Positions 1 to 6,388 of a stretch of 10,282 nt of DNA are shown here, piece by piece. Under the pieces are notes generated by a model, which saw only the letters and a program-made list of their open reading frames with translations, was not told where the DNA came from and did no database searches. Origin of the DNA: Proteobacteria bacterium UBA1847 (GTDB lineage: Bacteria > Pseudomonadota > Gammaproteobacteria > Steroidobacterales > Woeseiaceae). The stretch spans positions 1-10,282 of the forward strand of contig DDIP01000450.1 in the NCBI GenBank assembly GCA_002338605.1, read 5' to 3'. Every line of letters begins with the position of its first letter. Position 1 is the stretch's first letter. The translations under genes were made by a program, and so were the position numbers.

Positions 1-1
1 G

Positions 2-220
2 ATCGGAAACGACGCCGCCTCGAAAAAACACCCGCACGGCGTCGAACGGCATGCCCGTCCGATTGAGCGTTGCGAGACCAGCTACCGGGAGCATCGCGAA
101 AAGCGCATCGAAGGCTATCGCGTGACCTATCGCTACAACGGCCAGAAATACGTCACTGAAATGCCATACGACCCGGGCAATTCGATTCGCGTTCGCGTCG
201 ACGTGCGGCCCGCGAACTAG
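2..220 (+). CDS. C-terminal part of a 17 kDa surface antigen / glycine-zipper-like envelope protein (5' truncated)
   Basis: The frame is open from the left edge to a TAG at 218-220 and encodes the last 72 residues of a protein whose start lies outside the window. The tail, with EGYRVTYRYNGQKYVTEMPY followed by DPGNSIRVRVDVRPAN, matches the C-terminal module of the Rickettsia 17 kDa antigen family: a YxVTYxYxG(Q/R)xYxTxMPYDPG core followed by a beta-rich RVRVDVRP end. Family members are usually lipoproteins or exported proteins with a glycine-zipper membrane segment at the N-terminus, but that part is not visible here. A single Cys in the ERCETSYRE stretch also fits the family. The gene is on the same strand as the two-component cluster that follows, 63 bp before its first likely start, so co-transcription is possible but not shown. 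Function beyond an envelope role is unknown. Confidence 0.75.
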   Translation: MGNDAASKKHPHGVERHARPIERCETSYREHREKRIEGYRVTYRYNGQKYVTEMPYDPGNSIRVRVDVRPAN

Positions 221-283
221 ATTGGGAGTCCTGGTGTGATGCGCTTCATTGCAATCGTATTGCGCTCATACGACACTTGGCAT

Positions 284-589
284 ATGCGAACGACACTGAC
301 ATTACTGGTATTGGCCGCCGCGCTTTTTGCGACGGCCGATGCCCGTTCCTTTGAACTGGAGGAGGCGCTCAAGGCGCAGCACGCCCAGTACCAGGAACCG
401 GGCGAGTACCACACCGCGCAGTCCGGCGGCATGTCCTTGTCGGAAGCGATTCAGTCCGTCAAAAGCCGTACCGGTGGCAAGGTGATCAGTGCGGAGACCA
501 AAGTAGAGGGCGGGCGCGAAGTGCATCACATCAAGGTCCTGAAGGACGGCAAGGTCAAGACGTACAAAATCAATGGCCGCAGCCGCTGA
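284..589 (+). CDS. Small exported PepSY-like protein upstream of the PhoPQ-like system
   Basis: Encodes about 101 residues. MRTTLTLLVLAAALFATADA is a classic Sec signal peptide (short basic n-region, hydrophobic core, cleavage probably after Ala-Asp-Ala). The mature part ends in a PepSY-like domain: MSLSEAIQSVKSRTGG, then KVISAETKVEGGREVHHIKV and a dGKVKTYKI strand, the usual helix plus three strands. PepSY proteins are small periplasmic or membrane-anchored proteins often found beside two-component systems and thought to modulate proteases or sensors; that role here is inference. The start is ambiguous. In-frame GTG 236 and ATG 239 lie downstream of a GGGAG (224-228) that is a better ribosome site than anything before 284, but they would add 15-16 residues before the signal peptide. 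I chose 284 for the cleaner signal peptide. The stop is 27 bp before the response regulator, suggesting one transcript. Confidence 0.75.
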   Translation: MRTTLTLLVLAAALFATADARSFELEEALKAQHAQYQEPGEYHTAQSGGMSLSEAIQSVKSRTGGKVISAETKVEGGREVHHIKVLKDGKVKTYKINGRSR

Positions 590-616
590 TCCTGACATCA
601 TCGAAGGGACGAGAAG

Positions 617-1303
617 ATGCGATTACTGGTAATTGAAGACGACCTGACATTGCGCGAATCGCTGGCGCAAAAGCTGACGGCGGCGGGATTTGCGGTTGAG
701 CAGGCGGCCGATGGCAAGGAAGGTCTTTACTTCGCTCAGGAATACCCGATCGACCTGGCCATTATCGACCTGGGTCTCCCCGGGGTGTCCGGTCTGGATA
801 TCATCAAGCAGGTGCGAGCCGAAGGGAAAACCTACCCGATTCTGATCCTGACTGCTCGTGATCGTTGGGAAGACAAGGTTGACGGCCTGAGTTCCGGTGC
901 CGACGACTATGTTGCCAAGCCATTTCACTTCGAGGAAGTCAGCGCGCGCGTTAATGCGTTGTTGCGGCGCAGCGGCGGCTGGGCGTCGTCGCAACTGGAT
1001 GCCGGGCCGGTGTCGCTCGATATGTCGCGCCAGGAATTGTCAGTGCACGACACGCCGGTCGAGCTGACCAGTTTCGAATACAAAATTATCGAGTACCTGA
1101 TGGTTCGCGCCGGGCAGGTAATTTCCAAAGCCGAGCTGACCGACCGGCTCTACGATCAGGATTTCGAACGTGACAGTAATGTCATCGAAGTGTTCATCGG
1201 CCGTTTGCGTAAGAAAATGGATCCGGACAACAGCCTAAAGCCCATCGAAACGCTTCGCGGCCGCGGTTATCGCTTCGCGCTGGAGCGAAACCAGTCGGGC
1301 TGA
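617..1303 (+). CDS. phoP: PhoP-like response regulator, OmpR/PhoB family
   Basis: A 228-residue DNA-binding response regulator. The receiver domain (about 1-115) has the acidic pair D8/D9, the phospho-acceptor D51 in IIDLGLPG, T79 in ILTARD and K101 in VAKPFH, all the expected switch residues. The C-terminal winged helix (about 125-225) contains LTSFEYKIIEYLM, a recognition region around SNVIEVFIGRLRKKM, and the terminal RGRGYRF hairpin. Length and wording closely follow E. coli PhoP (the IVDLGLP, SAGADDYVTKPFHIEEV and LTAFEYTIMETLI stretches recalled from it), so I call it PhoP-like rather than just OmpR-like. The ATG at 617 follows a purine-rich AGGGACGAGAAG stretch. It is preceded by the PepSY-like gene and followed 8 bp later by its presumed kinase. 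Target genes are unknown; I did not recognise a PhoP box (paired GTTTA direct repeats) in the window. Confidence 0.92.
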   Translation: MRLLVIEDDLTLRESLAQKLTAAGFAVEQAADGKEGLYFAQEYPIDLAIIDLGLPGVSGLDIIKQVRAEGKTYPILILTARDRWEDKVDGLSSGADDYVAKPFHFEEVSARVNALLRRSGGWASSQLDAGPVSLDMSRQELSVHDTPVELTSFEYKIIEYLMVRAGQVISKAELTDRLYDQDFERDSNVIEVFIGRLRKKMDPDNSLKPIETLRGRGYRFALERNQSG

Positions 1304-1311
1304 CCTAAGCA

Positions 1312-2697
1312 ATGTATTCCCTGAGTAGCCGGCTGCTGATATCCGTCAGTGTGCTGCTGCTGCTGTTCTTTGGCGCAACCATTGCGGTACTCGACACGGC
1401 ATTTACCGAAGCGGGCGAGCAGGCTCGTCGTGACGTTCTGGGAGGACACCTGGTGGCGCTGCTGGCCGCTGCCGAACCCGGCGATGACGGCGAACTGGCG
1501 CTTCCGGAACGATTGCGGGAACCGCGTTTCGCACAAATCGGCTCCGGATTGTACGGTGAGCTGCGAGATGCGAATGGCGACATACTCTGGCGTTCGAGAT
1601 CGGCCCTGGGGCTCGCTATTCCAACAGGCGTCATACCGGCCGTCGGTGTACAACAGTTCGAACGACAGTCGCTGGCCGACGAAACGCCGCTCCTTGCGCT
1701 GAGCCTCGCAGTGGACTGGGAATTCGACGATGGCACCACGCGCTCCTACGTCTTCAAGGTCGCAGAAAGTCTCGACTCCTATAATGCGCAGGTCGCGGAA
1801 TTCCGCGGCCAGTTGTTCACCTGGTTCGCGGCGGTGGCCGCCACCATGTTGCTTGCATTCTCATTTTTGCTGCGCGGCCTGATGAAACCACTGCGCAAGA
1901 TTGAGGCCGAAATTTCCGAGATTGAAAGCGGTCAGCGCGCCTCGCTCTCCAACCGCTTTCCGACAGAGTTGACCGGCGTTGCTCGCAACATGAACCTGCT
2001 GATCGATAGCGAGCGAGCTCGGTCCGATCGCTATCGTTTTACGCTCGACAACCTCGCGCACAGCCTGAAGACGCCACTCGCGGGCATGCGGGCCTTGCTC
2101 GGTGACAAGCGGAACGAGGATTTTGAGCAGCGTTTCAACGATCAGATCGATCGGATGGATGAAATTGTCCGCTACCAGTTGCGCAAACCGGCGACCGCAT
2201 CGAAAGAGAGGCACGTATTGCAGGCCGTGCAGGTCGAGACTGAAATTGCGCGACTTGTCGACGGGTTACAGAAGGTGTATCGGGACAAGGCACCGCAGAT
2301 CACTGTCAAAGTCTCCCCCGGCATGCAGTTTCGCGGCGACAGTGGCGATTTCCTCGAACTCGCGGGCAACCTCCTCGACAATGCCTGCAAGTGGTGCAAA
2401 CACCGGGTTGAGGTCACTGTTTTACCCTCACGTGCCTCACCGGCAGTCTCGAGCGGCATGGTGTTGACGGTCTCTGATGACGGACCGGGCATTCCGAAAG
2501 AGTCCGCGGACACCTTGCTCGAACGAGGCATGCGACTGGATGAATCGACGCCCGGGCATGGCATCGGGCTGGCGGTCGTGAACGATATTGCACGTTCTTA
2601 CGGCGGCACCTTGTCGATTGAGCAGTCGAAAATGGGTGGCGCACAGATTACAGTCTCGATTCCGCCGATTTCATCGGCCAAATCGGAACAGGCCTAG
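1312..2697 (+). CDS. phoQ: PhoQ-like sensor histidine kinase
   Basis: A 461-residue inner-membrane kinase. TM1 is at about residues 7-27 (LLISVSVLLLLFFGATIAVL), the periplasmic sensor at about 28-168, and TM2 at about 169-187. A HAMP-like linker follows, then the dimerisation helix with phospho-acceptor H250 in LAHSLKTPLAG. The ATPase domain shows the N box NLLDNACKWC (353-362), the G1 box DDGPGIP (389-395) and the G2 box GHGIGLAVV (415-423). The HSLKTPLA, NLLDNACKWC and LLERGMRLDESTPGHGIGL stretches closely parallel E. coli PhoQ as I recall it. The periplasmic domain is not obviously PhoQ-like in sequence and lacks its long acidic patch; a short acidic run (DWEFDDG, 135-141) and AEPGDDGEL (54-62) are the nearest equivalents. 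The ligand (divalent cation, peptide, or the upstream PepSY protein) is therefore open. It lies 8 bp after the regulator, and its TAG directly abuts the ATG of the next gene, which implies translational coupling. Confidence 0.9.
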   Translation: MYSLSSRLLISVSVLLLLFFGATIAVLDTAFTEAGEQARRDVLGGHLVALLAAAEPGDDGELALPERLREPRFAQIGSGLYGELRDANGDILWRSRSALGLAIPTGVIPAVGVQQFERQSLADETPLLALSLAVDWEFDDGTTRSYVFKVAESLDSYNAQVAEFRGQLFTWFAAVAATMLLAFSFLLRGLMKPLRKIEAEISEIESGQRASLSNRFPTELTGVARNMNLLIDSERARSDRYRFTLDNLAHSLKTPLAGMRALLGDKRNEDFEQRFNDQIDRMDEIVRYQLRKPATASKERHVLQAVQVETEIARLVDGLQKVYRDKAPQITVKVSPGMQFRGDSGDFLELAGNLLDNACKWCKHRVEVTVLPSRASPAVSSGMVLTVSDDGPGIPKESADTLLERGMRLDESTPGHGIGLAVVNDIARSYGGTLSIEQSKMGGAQITVSIPPISSAKSEQA

Positions 2698-3189
2698 ATG
2701 CGCATTCGCTTTATCACGACCGGCGGCACGATCGACAAAATTTATTTCGACGCGTTAAGCGAATTCGAGGTGGGCGAATCCGTCGTGCAACACATCCTGA
2801 CGGATGGACTCGTCGATTTTGAATACGACGTGGTTTCGCTGTTCCAGAAAGACAGCCTTGAAATTACCGCTGACGATCGGGAGAAGATTCGACAGTTTAT
2901 TGCCGACGATGATGCCTCGCGTTACATCATTACGCACGGCACGGATACGATGCCGGAAACGGCCGACGTGCTGAGAGAGCTCAAGGACAGAACAATTGTG
3001 CTGACCGGGGCCCTGACACCGGCAAGGTTTCGAACGACCGACGCGGTTTTCAATGTCGGTATGGCCGTGGCTACCGTGCAAATCGCAAAACCCGGCGTCT
3101 ACATTGCGATGAGCGGGCAGGTCTTTGAAGCCGGCGCGGTCCGAAAGAACCGCGCCGCAAACAGGTTCGAAGCTACAGGTCGAAGTTAA
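2698..3189 (+). CDS. Single-domain asparaginase-like protein
   Basis: 163 residues matching only the N-terminal catalytic domain of L-asparaginase/glutaminase. [13 protein letters not shown] (residues 5-17) carries the nucleophile Thr (T11) and the nearby Tyr (Y16), KDSLEIT (51-57) covers the substrate-binding Ser loop, and HGTDTM (80-85) holds the second Thr-Asp pair (T82, D83). K150 in [11 protein letters not shown] aligns with K162 of E. coli AnsB. The domain of about 190 residues is nearly complete, but the C-terminal domain that completes the active site in classical enzymes is absent. Short stand-alone versions of this domain exist as a recognised, largely uncharacterised family, so this looks intact rather than truncated. 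The ATG follows the kinase stop with no gap. The last 17 bp overlap the end of the convergent aldehyde dehydrogenase, and a strong hairpin lies in its 3' coding end. Activity on Asn or another amide is inferred from the motifs only. Confidence 0.85.
   Translation: MRIRFITTGGTIDKIYFDALSEFEVGESVVQHILTDGLVDFEYDVVSLFQKDSLEITADDREKIRQFIADDDASRYIITHGTDTMPETADVLRELKDRTIVLTGALTPARFRTTDAVFNVGMAVATVQIAKPGVYIAMSGQVFEAGAVRKNRAANRFEATGRS
3132..3157. terminator. GC-rich perfect hairpin between convergent genes, inside the asparaginase 3' coding end
   Basis: Arms 3132-3140 (CGGCGCGGT) and 3149-3157 (ACCGCGCCG) are perfectly complementary, 9 bp with an 8-nt loop. On the - strand it begins 15 nt beyond the stop of the aldehyde dehydrogenase, the position expected of a terminator. 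There is no clear U-tract on either side (only short T runs), so it may be a pause or RNA-stability element rather than a strong intrinsic terminator. It also encodes part of the asparaginase active-site end (around K150). Confidence 0.4.
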
Positions 3190-4690
3190 TTCCCTGCGCC
3201 AGCGGCAGGTCCTTGCCCCAGTTGATCGTGTTGGTCTGACGACGCATGTAGGCCTTCCAGGAATCGCTTCCCGCTTCACGACCGCCACCGGTTTCTTTCT
3301 CGCCGCCAAACGCGCCACCAATTTCCGCGCCCGACGTGCCGATATTGACGTTGGCGATACCGCAGTCGGAACCACTGGCCGAGAGGAAGTATTCGGCATT
3401 CTGCAGGTTGTCGGTGAATATGGCAGAGGACAGGCCCTGCACAACGCCGTTCTGCATCTCGATCGCCTCGTCGAGCGTGTCGTAGGACAGCAGATACAGG
3501 ATCGGGCCGAAAGTTTCGGTCTGTACGACGTCCCATTCGTTTTTCGCAACGGCGATGGCCGGCGTGATGAAATTACCCGGGCCTTCAATGCGCTTACCGC
3601 CGCAAAGGACTTCACCGCCGGCCTTGACCACCGCGGCGCAGGCCGCTTCGACGCGGTCGATCGAAGACGCATCGATCAACGGGCCCATCAGCGTATCCGG
3701 CTTCAGTGGATCGCCAATCCGTATCTGGCCGTAGGCTTTTACCAGTGCGGACTTCAGTTCCTCGAAGCGGGAGCTGTGCGCGATAATACGTCGTGTCGAC
3801 GTGCAGCGTTGACCTGCGGTGCCGACCGAACCGAATACGATCGCAGGAACGACCAGTTCCATGTTTGCGAATTCATCGACAATGATCGCGTTGTTGCCGC
3901 CGAGTTCAAGCAGCACCTTGCCCATTCGGGCAGTCACACGCTCGCCGACGTGTTTGCCCACCGCACAAGAGCCGGTGAACGAGATCATGTTGACGCGCGG
4001 ATCATCGACAAACTTGGCAGCCAGTTCGTTACTGCCGTCATTGATCAGGAAGAATACGTCCGGCAAATCGAGTTCGGCCAGCGCCTCGTTAATGATCTTT
4101 TGTACGGCAACGCCGCACAAGGGCGTTTTTGGAGACGGTTTCCAGATATTGACGTTGCCGCAAACGGCGGCGATGCAGGCATTCCAGGCATAAACAGCCA
4201 CCGGGAAATTGAACGCCGAGATCGTGCCGACGACGCCGAGCGGGTGCCATTGCTCGTACATGCGATGCTGTGGACGTTCGGAATGCATTGTGCGTCCGTA
4301 CAGCATGCGCGACTGGCCGACCGCGAAATCGGCAATATCAATCATTTCCTGGACTTCACCGTCACCTTCGGCCTTGATCTTGCCCATTTCCATCGCGACA
4401 AGGCTGCCGAGCGGATCCTTGTATTTGCGCAACGCGTTGCCAATGCGTCGAACCGCTTCGCCGCGCACAGGAGCAGGAATATTGCGCCAGGCTTTGTACG
4501 ACGCCTGTGCCCGGGTGACGACTTGCTCGTATTCCGCCACTGAGGTCGAGCGTACGCTCGCGATCAACTGATTGGTCGCGGGATTGAAGGATTCGATAAT
4601 CGACGCGGATTTGTCACGCGACGCCGTCGCACCGAACCAGGTGCCATCGTTGACCGCGCTCAGGCCAAGTTGATCCAGAACTTTATGCAT
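3173..4690 (-). CDS. amaB: ALDH7 (antiquitin)-type aldehyde dehydrogenase, probable L-aminoadipate-semialdehyde / piperideine-6-carboxylate dehydrogenase
   Basis: 505 residues, the normal length for the family. It has the full NAD(P)-dependent aldehyde dehydrogenase catalytic set: N161 in [14 protein letters not shown]184 in NIWKPSPKT, general base E262 in LELGGNN, nucleophile C296 in [12 protein letters not shown], and E392 in TETFGP. ALDH7-specific signatures are strong: [48 protein letters not shown], the [19 protein letters not shown] stretch and the LPLAQGI end. In bacteria this family oxidises alpha-aminoadipic semialdehyde, formed from lysine via pipecolate or an aminotransferase, to aminoadipate; some members act on betaine or lipid-derived aldehydes. 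No other lysine-degradation gene is nearby, so the substrate is inferred from family alone. The ATG start has a good GAGGAG ribosome site 8-11 nt upstream. The gene is divergent from the DAHP synthase and its last 17 bp overlap the asparaginase-like gene tail to tail. Confidence 0.92.
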   Translation of the reverse strand: MHKVLDQLGLSAVNDGTWFGATASRDKSASIIESFNPATNQLIASVRSTSVAEYEQVVTRAQASYKAWRNIPAPVRGEAVRRIGNALRKYKDPLGSLVAMEMGKIKAEGDGEVQEMIDIADFAVGQSRMLYGRTMHSERPQHRMYEQWHPLGVVGTISAFNFPVAVYAWNACIAAVCGNVNIWKPSPKTPLCGVAVQKIINEALAELDLPDVFFLINDGSNELAAKFVDDPRVNMISFTGSCAVGKHVGERVTARMGKVLLELGGNNAIIVDEFANMELVVPAIVFGSVGTAGQRCTSTRRIIAHSSRFEELKSALVKAYGQIRIGDPLKPDTLMGPLIDASSIDRVEAACAAVVKAGGEVLCGGKRIEGPGNFITPAIAVAKNEWDVVQTETFGPILYLLSYDTLDEAIEMQNGVVQGLSSAIFTDNLQNAEYFLSASGSDCGIANVNIGTSGAEIGGAFGGEKETGGGREAGSDSWKAYMRRQTNTINWGKDLPLAQGINFDL

Positions 4691-4712
4691 GGTGTTTCTC
4701 CTCGTGGGCGCG

Positions 4713-4741
4713 CATTGTGCCTAGGTCGCCGCACGCTTTCC
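4713..4741 (-). promoter_or_regulatory. Candidate sigma70-type promoter for the aldehyde dehydrogenase
   Basis: Read on the - strand: TGGAAA (4741-4736) as -35, exactly 17 bp, then CACAAT (4718-4713) as -10. Each matches the consensus at four of six positions. It predicts a short leader of about 15 nt ending in the GAGGAG ribosome site. The inverted repeat at 4762-4798 lies just upstream, where an activator would sit. This is by-eye evidence only. Confidence 0.35.
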
Positions 4742-4761
4742 AGACCTGCGTCATTTGCGGG

Positions 4762-4798
4762 CACTGAAAAAAAGACGACAAAACAAGCGCTTTCAGTG
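4762..4798. promoter_or_regulatory. Perfect 8-bp inverted repeat in the divergent intergenic region, possible operator
   Basis: CACTGAAA (4762-4769) and TTTCAGTG (4791-4798) are perfect inverted copies separated by 21 bp, so their centres are about 29 bp apart, close to three helical turns. The spacer contains an A-rich run. It lies between the two divergent genes, about 70 bp upstream of the aldehyde dehydrogenase start and just beyond its candidate -35. A weaker inverted pair, ATGCTG (4812-4817) and CAGCAT (4835-4840), follows. A dimeric regulator binding site is plausible but no regulator gene is present. Confidence 0.35.
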
Positions 4799-4865
4799 TC
4801 TCTTGCACCGGATGCTGAAGCGATCTGAAAAAGACAGCATAAACTGTTGATTACATGAGAAACTT

Positions 4866-4894
4866 TTGAGGCAGTGACAGACCCGTGGCATAGT
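4866..4894 (+). promoter_or_regulatory. Candidate sigma70-type promoter for the DAHP synthase
   Basis: TTGAGG (4866-4871) as -35, 17-bp spacer, CATAGT (4889-4894) as -10; each has four of six consensus matches. The predicted transcript start near 4901 lies downstream of the in-frame GTG at 4874 but upstream of the GTG at 4952, which supports 4952 as the translation start and gives a leader of about 50 nt. Confidence 0.4.
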
Positions 4895-4951
4895 CCGGAA
4901 ATTCCGCGCCCCAAAATGCGTATCCCACACCAACAGGATGAAGATCAAAAC

Positions 4952-6307
4952 GTGAGCAGAAACCTGGCTAGAACCGAATGGCATCCCGCAAGCTGGCAGA
5001 GCAAGGAAGCCGCGCAACAGGCGACCTACCCGGACAAGGCGGCACTCGATCGGGCAGTCAGTGACCTCAGCCGGTTGCCGCCCATTACGACGTCCTGGGA
5101 GATCGACGACCTCAAAGCGCATTTTGCCAAGGCGCAGCGCGGCGAAGCGTTTGTCCTGCAGGGCGGCGATTGCGCGGAGACGTTCGACGAGTGCACGTCG
5201 GAGAACATCGTGGCGAAGCTCAAGATCCTGCTGCAGATGAGCCTCGTGATGATCTACGGGCTGAAGAAGCCGGTGGTGCGAGTCGGGCGCATGGCGGGGC
5301 AGTATGCAAAGCCGAGATCCGCCGACACGGAGACGCGCGACGGCGTTTCCCTTCCGAGTTTTCGCGGCGACCTTGTCAATCACAGTGGTTTTACAACCGA
5401 CGAGCGCGTGCCGGATCCGCAAATGATTCTGCGCGGCTATGAGCGAGCGGCGCTGACGCTGAATTTCGTGCGATCCCTGATCGATGGTGGATTCGCGGAC
5501 CTTCACCATCCCGAGTACTGGGATCTCGACTGGGTGGGGCACTCGTCTGCCGCCAATGAATACCACGCGATTGTCTCGTCAATTTCGGATTCGCTCGATT
5601 TTCTCGAGACCGTTTCCGGACGGCAGTTTCACCGGACACAGCGTGCCGATATTTACGCGGCGCACGAAGGCTTGCATCTGCATTACGAGCAGGCGCAGAC
5701 CCGCTACCTCGAGCGACGCAAGCGATGGTACAACCTGACGACGCATTTTCCGTGGATTGGCATGCGGACAGCCGAGCTTGATGGCGCGCACATTGAATAC
5801 TTCCGCGGCATCGCGAACCCGGTCGGCGTGAAAATAGGCCCCGGAATGACGCGGGAGTGGTTGCAGGGACTGATTTCCGTCTTGAATCCGAACAATGAAC
5901 CGGGGCGCCTGACGCTGATTCACCGTTTCGGCGCCAAGTCCATTGATGATCACCTGCCGGGGATGATTCGCACCGTCAAGGAAATGGGTTCGCCGGTATT
6001 GTGGGTCTGCGATCCAATGCATGGCAACACGGAAAGCACCTCGGATGGCACCAAGACAAGGCGCTTTGACAACATCGTGTCGGAGCTCGAGTCTGCCTTC
6101 AAAGTGCACGAATCGATGGGCAGCTACCTGGGCGGCGTACACCTCGAACTGACCGGCGAAAACGTCACGGAATGCACCGGCGGTGCACGTGGCCTGACAG
6201 ACTCCGATCTCGCTCGCGCCTACAAGTCCACGGTCGACCCGCGCCTCAACTACGAACAGGCGATGGAAATCGCAATGCGCATCGCTGGCCTGGACAAACC
6301 CACCTGA
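4952..6307 (+). CDS. Class II 3-deoxy-7-phosphoheptulonate (DAHP) synthase
   Basis: Condenses phosphoenolpyruvate and erythrose-4-phosphate, the first step of the shikimate pathway, in the cytosol. The 451-residue product is of the plant/mycobacterial class II type, unrelated in sequence to E. coli AroFGH. Metal ligands are all visible: C74 in QGGDCAETF, H357 in CDPMHGNT, E399 in GGVHLELTGENVTEC and D429 in KSTVDPRLN, with spacings almost identical to those in M. tuberculosis AroG. RVGRMAGQYAKPRSA (110-124) and GPGMT (297-301) bind phosphoenolpyruvate and phosphate. The start is a GTG at 4952, chosen because the product then begins SRNLARTEWHPASW, as family members do. An in-frame GTG at 4874 would add 26 residues unlike the family and precede the candidate promoter. 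The ribosome site is weak (GAAGA at 4940-4944). The gene is monocistronic by context and ends at the repeat cluster. I see no leader peptide rich in aromatic residues. Confidence 0.95.
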   Translation: MSRNLARTEWHPASWQSKEAAQQATYPDKAALDRAVSDLSRLPPITTSWEIDDLKAHFAKAQRGEAFVLQGGDCAETFDECTSENIVAKLKILLQMSLVMIYGLKKPVVRVGRMAGQYAKPRSADTETRDGVSLPSFRGDLVNHSGFTTDERVPDPQMILRGYERAALTLNFVRSLIDGGFADLHHPEYWDLDWVGHSSAANEYHAIVSSISDSLDFLETVSGRQFHRTQRADIYAAHEGLHLHYEQAQTRYLERRKRWYNLTTHFPWIGMRTAELDGAHIEYFRGIANPVGVKIGPGMTREWLQGLISVLNPNNEPGRLTLIHRFGAKSIDDHLPGMIRTVKEMGSPVLWVCDPMHGNTESTSDGTKTRRFDNIVSELESAFKVHESMGSYLGGVHLELTGENVTECTGGARGLTDSDLARAYKSTVDPRLNYEQAMEIAMRIAGLDKPT

Positions 6308-6312
6308 ATTCC

Positions 6313-6388
6313 GGTGGCAGTCACCCTAACAGTTAGGGTGGCAGTCACCTTATCCGACAATCCGAGATACGGTGACTGCCACCTTATC
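6313..6388. repeat. REP/BIME-like palindromic repeat cluster between convergent genes (possible bidirectional terminator)
   Basis: Three copies of one 13-mer: GGTGGCAGTCACC at 6313-6325 and 6337-6349 (direct), and its exact reverse complement GGTGACTGCCACC at 6371-6383. Copies 2 and 3 form perfect 13-bp arms around a 21-nt loop, and both are followed by TTATC. Between copies 1 and 2, and sharing bases with both, lies a tight palindrome at 6322-6340 (CACCCTAACAGTTAGGGTG, 9-bp arms). Each 13-mer is itself imperfectly palindromic (GGTG...CACC). The cluster fills the 76-bp gap between the DAHP synthase stop (6307) and the rluE stop (6386-6384), so folded RNA from either side could end transcription; the + strand then continues into a T-rich TTATCTTTGT. 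The nested architecture resembles dispersed REP elements mobilised by RAYT transposases, but dispersal cannot be seen from one locus. Confidence 0.75.

Noticed and set aside
221..616. PhoP-box-like operator or clear promoter upstream of the two-component operon
   Set aside because: No paired GTTTA repeats and no -35/-10 pair with proper spacing could be found by eye.
2755..3672. A 305-codon open frame on the - strand
   Set aside because: It overlaps both the asparaginase-like gene and the end of the aldehyde dehydrogenase in another frame. The Arg/Ser/Thr-rich translation has no domain signal.
3125..4543. A 472-codon open frame on the + strand
   Set aside because: It is wholly antisense to the aldehyde dehydrogenase apart from its first codons; the dehydrogenase shows all catalytic motifs. 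The translation has no recognisable family motif and an Arg/Asp/Gly-heavy composition typical of a shadow frame.
4874..4951. Upstream GTG start for the DAHP synthase
   Set aside because: It would add 26 residues not typical of the family, its GAGG is only 2 nt from the GTG, and a candidate promoter lies downstream of it.
4793..5566. A 257-codon open frame on the - strand spanning the divergent region and the DAHP synthase 5' part
   Set aside because: It is antisense to a clear class II DAHP synthase, with no motif and no ribosome site noted.
6308..6388. The repeats as a CRISPR array
   Set aside because: Only three short 13-bp units, one of them inverted, with unequal gaps of 11 and 21 bp and no cas gene; this fits REP-like palindromes, not CRISPR.
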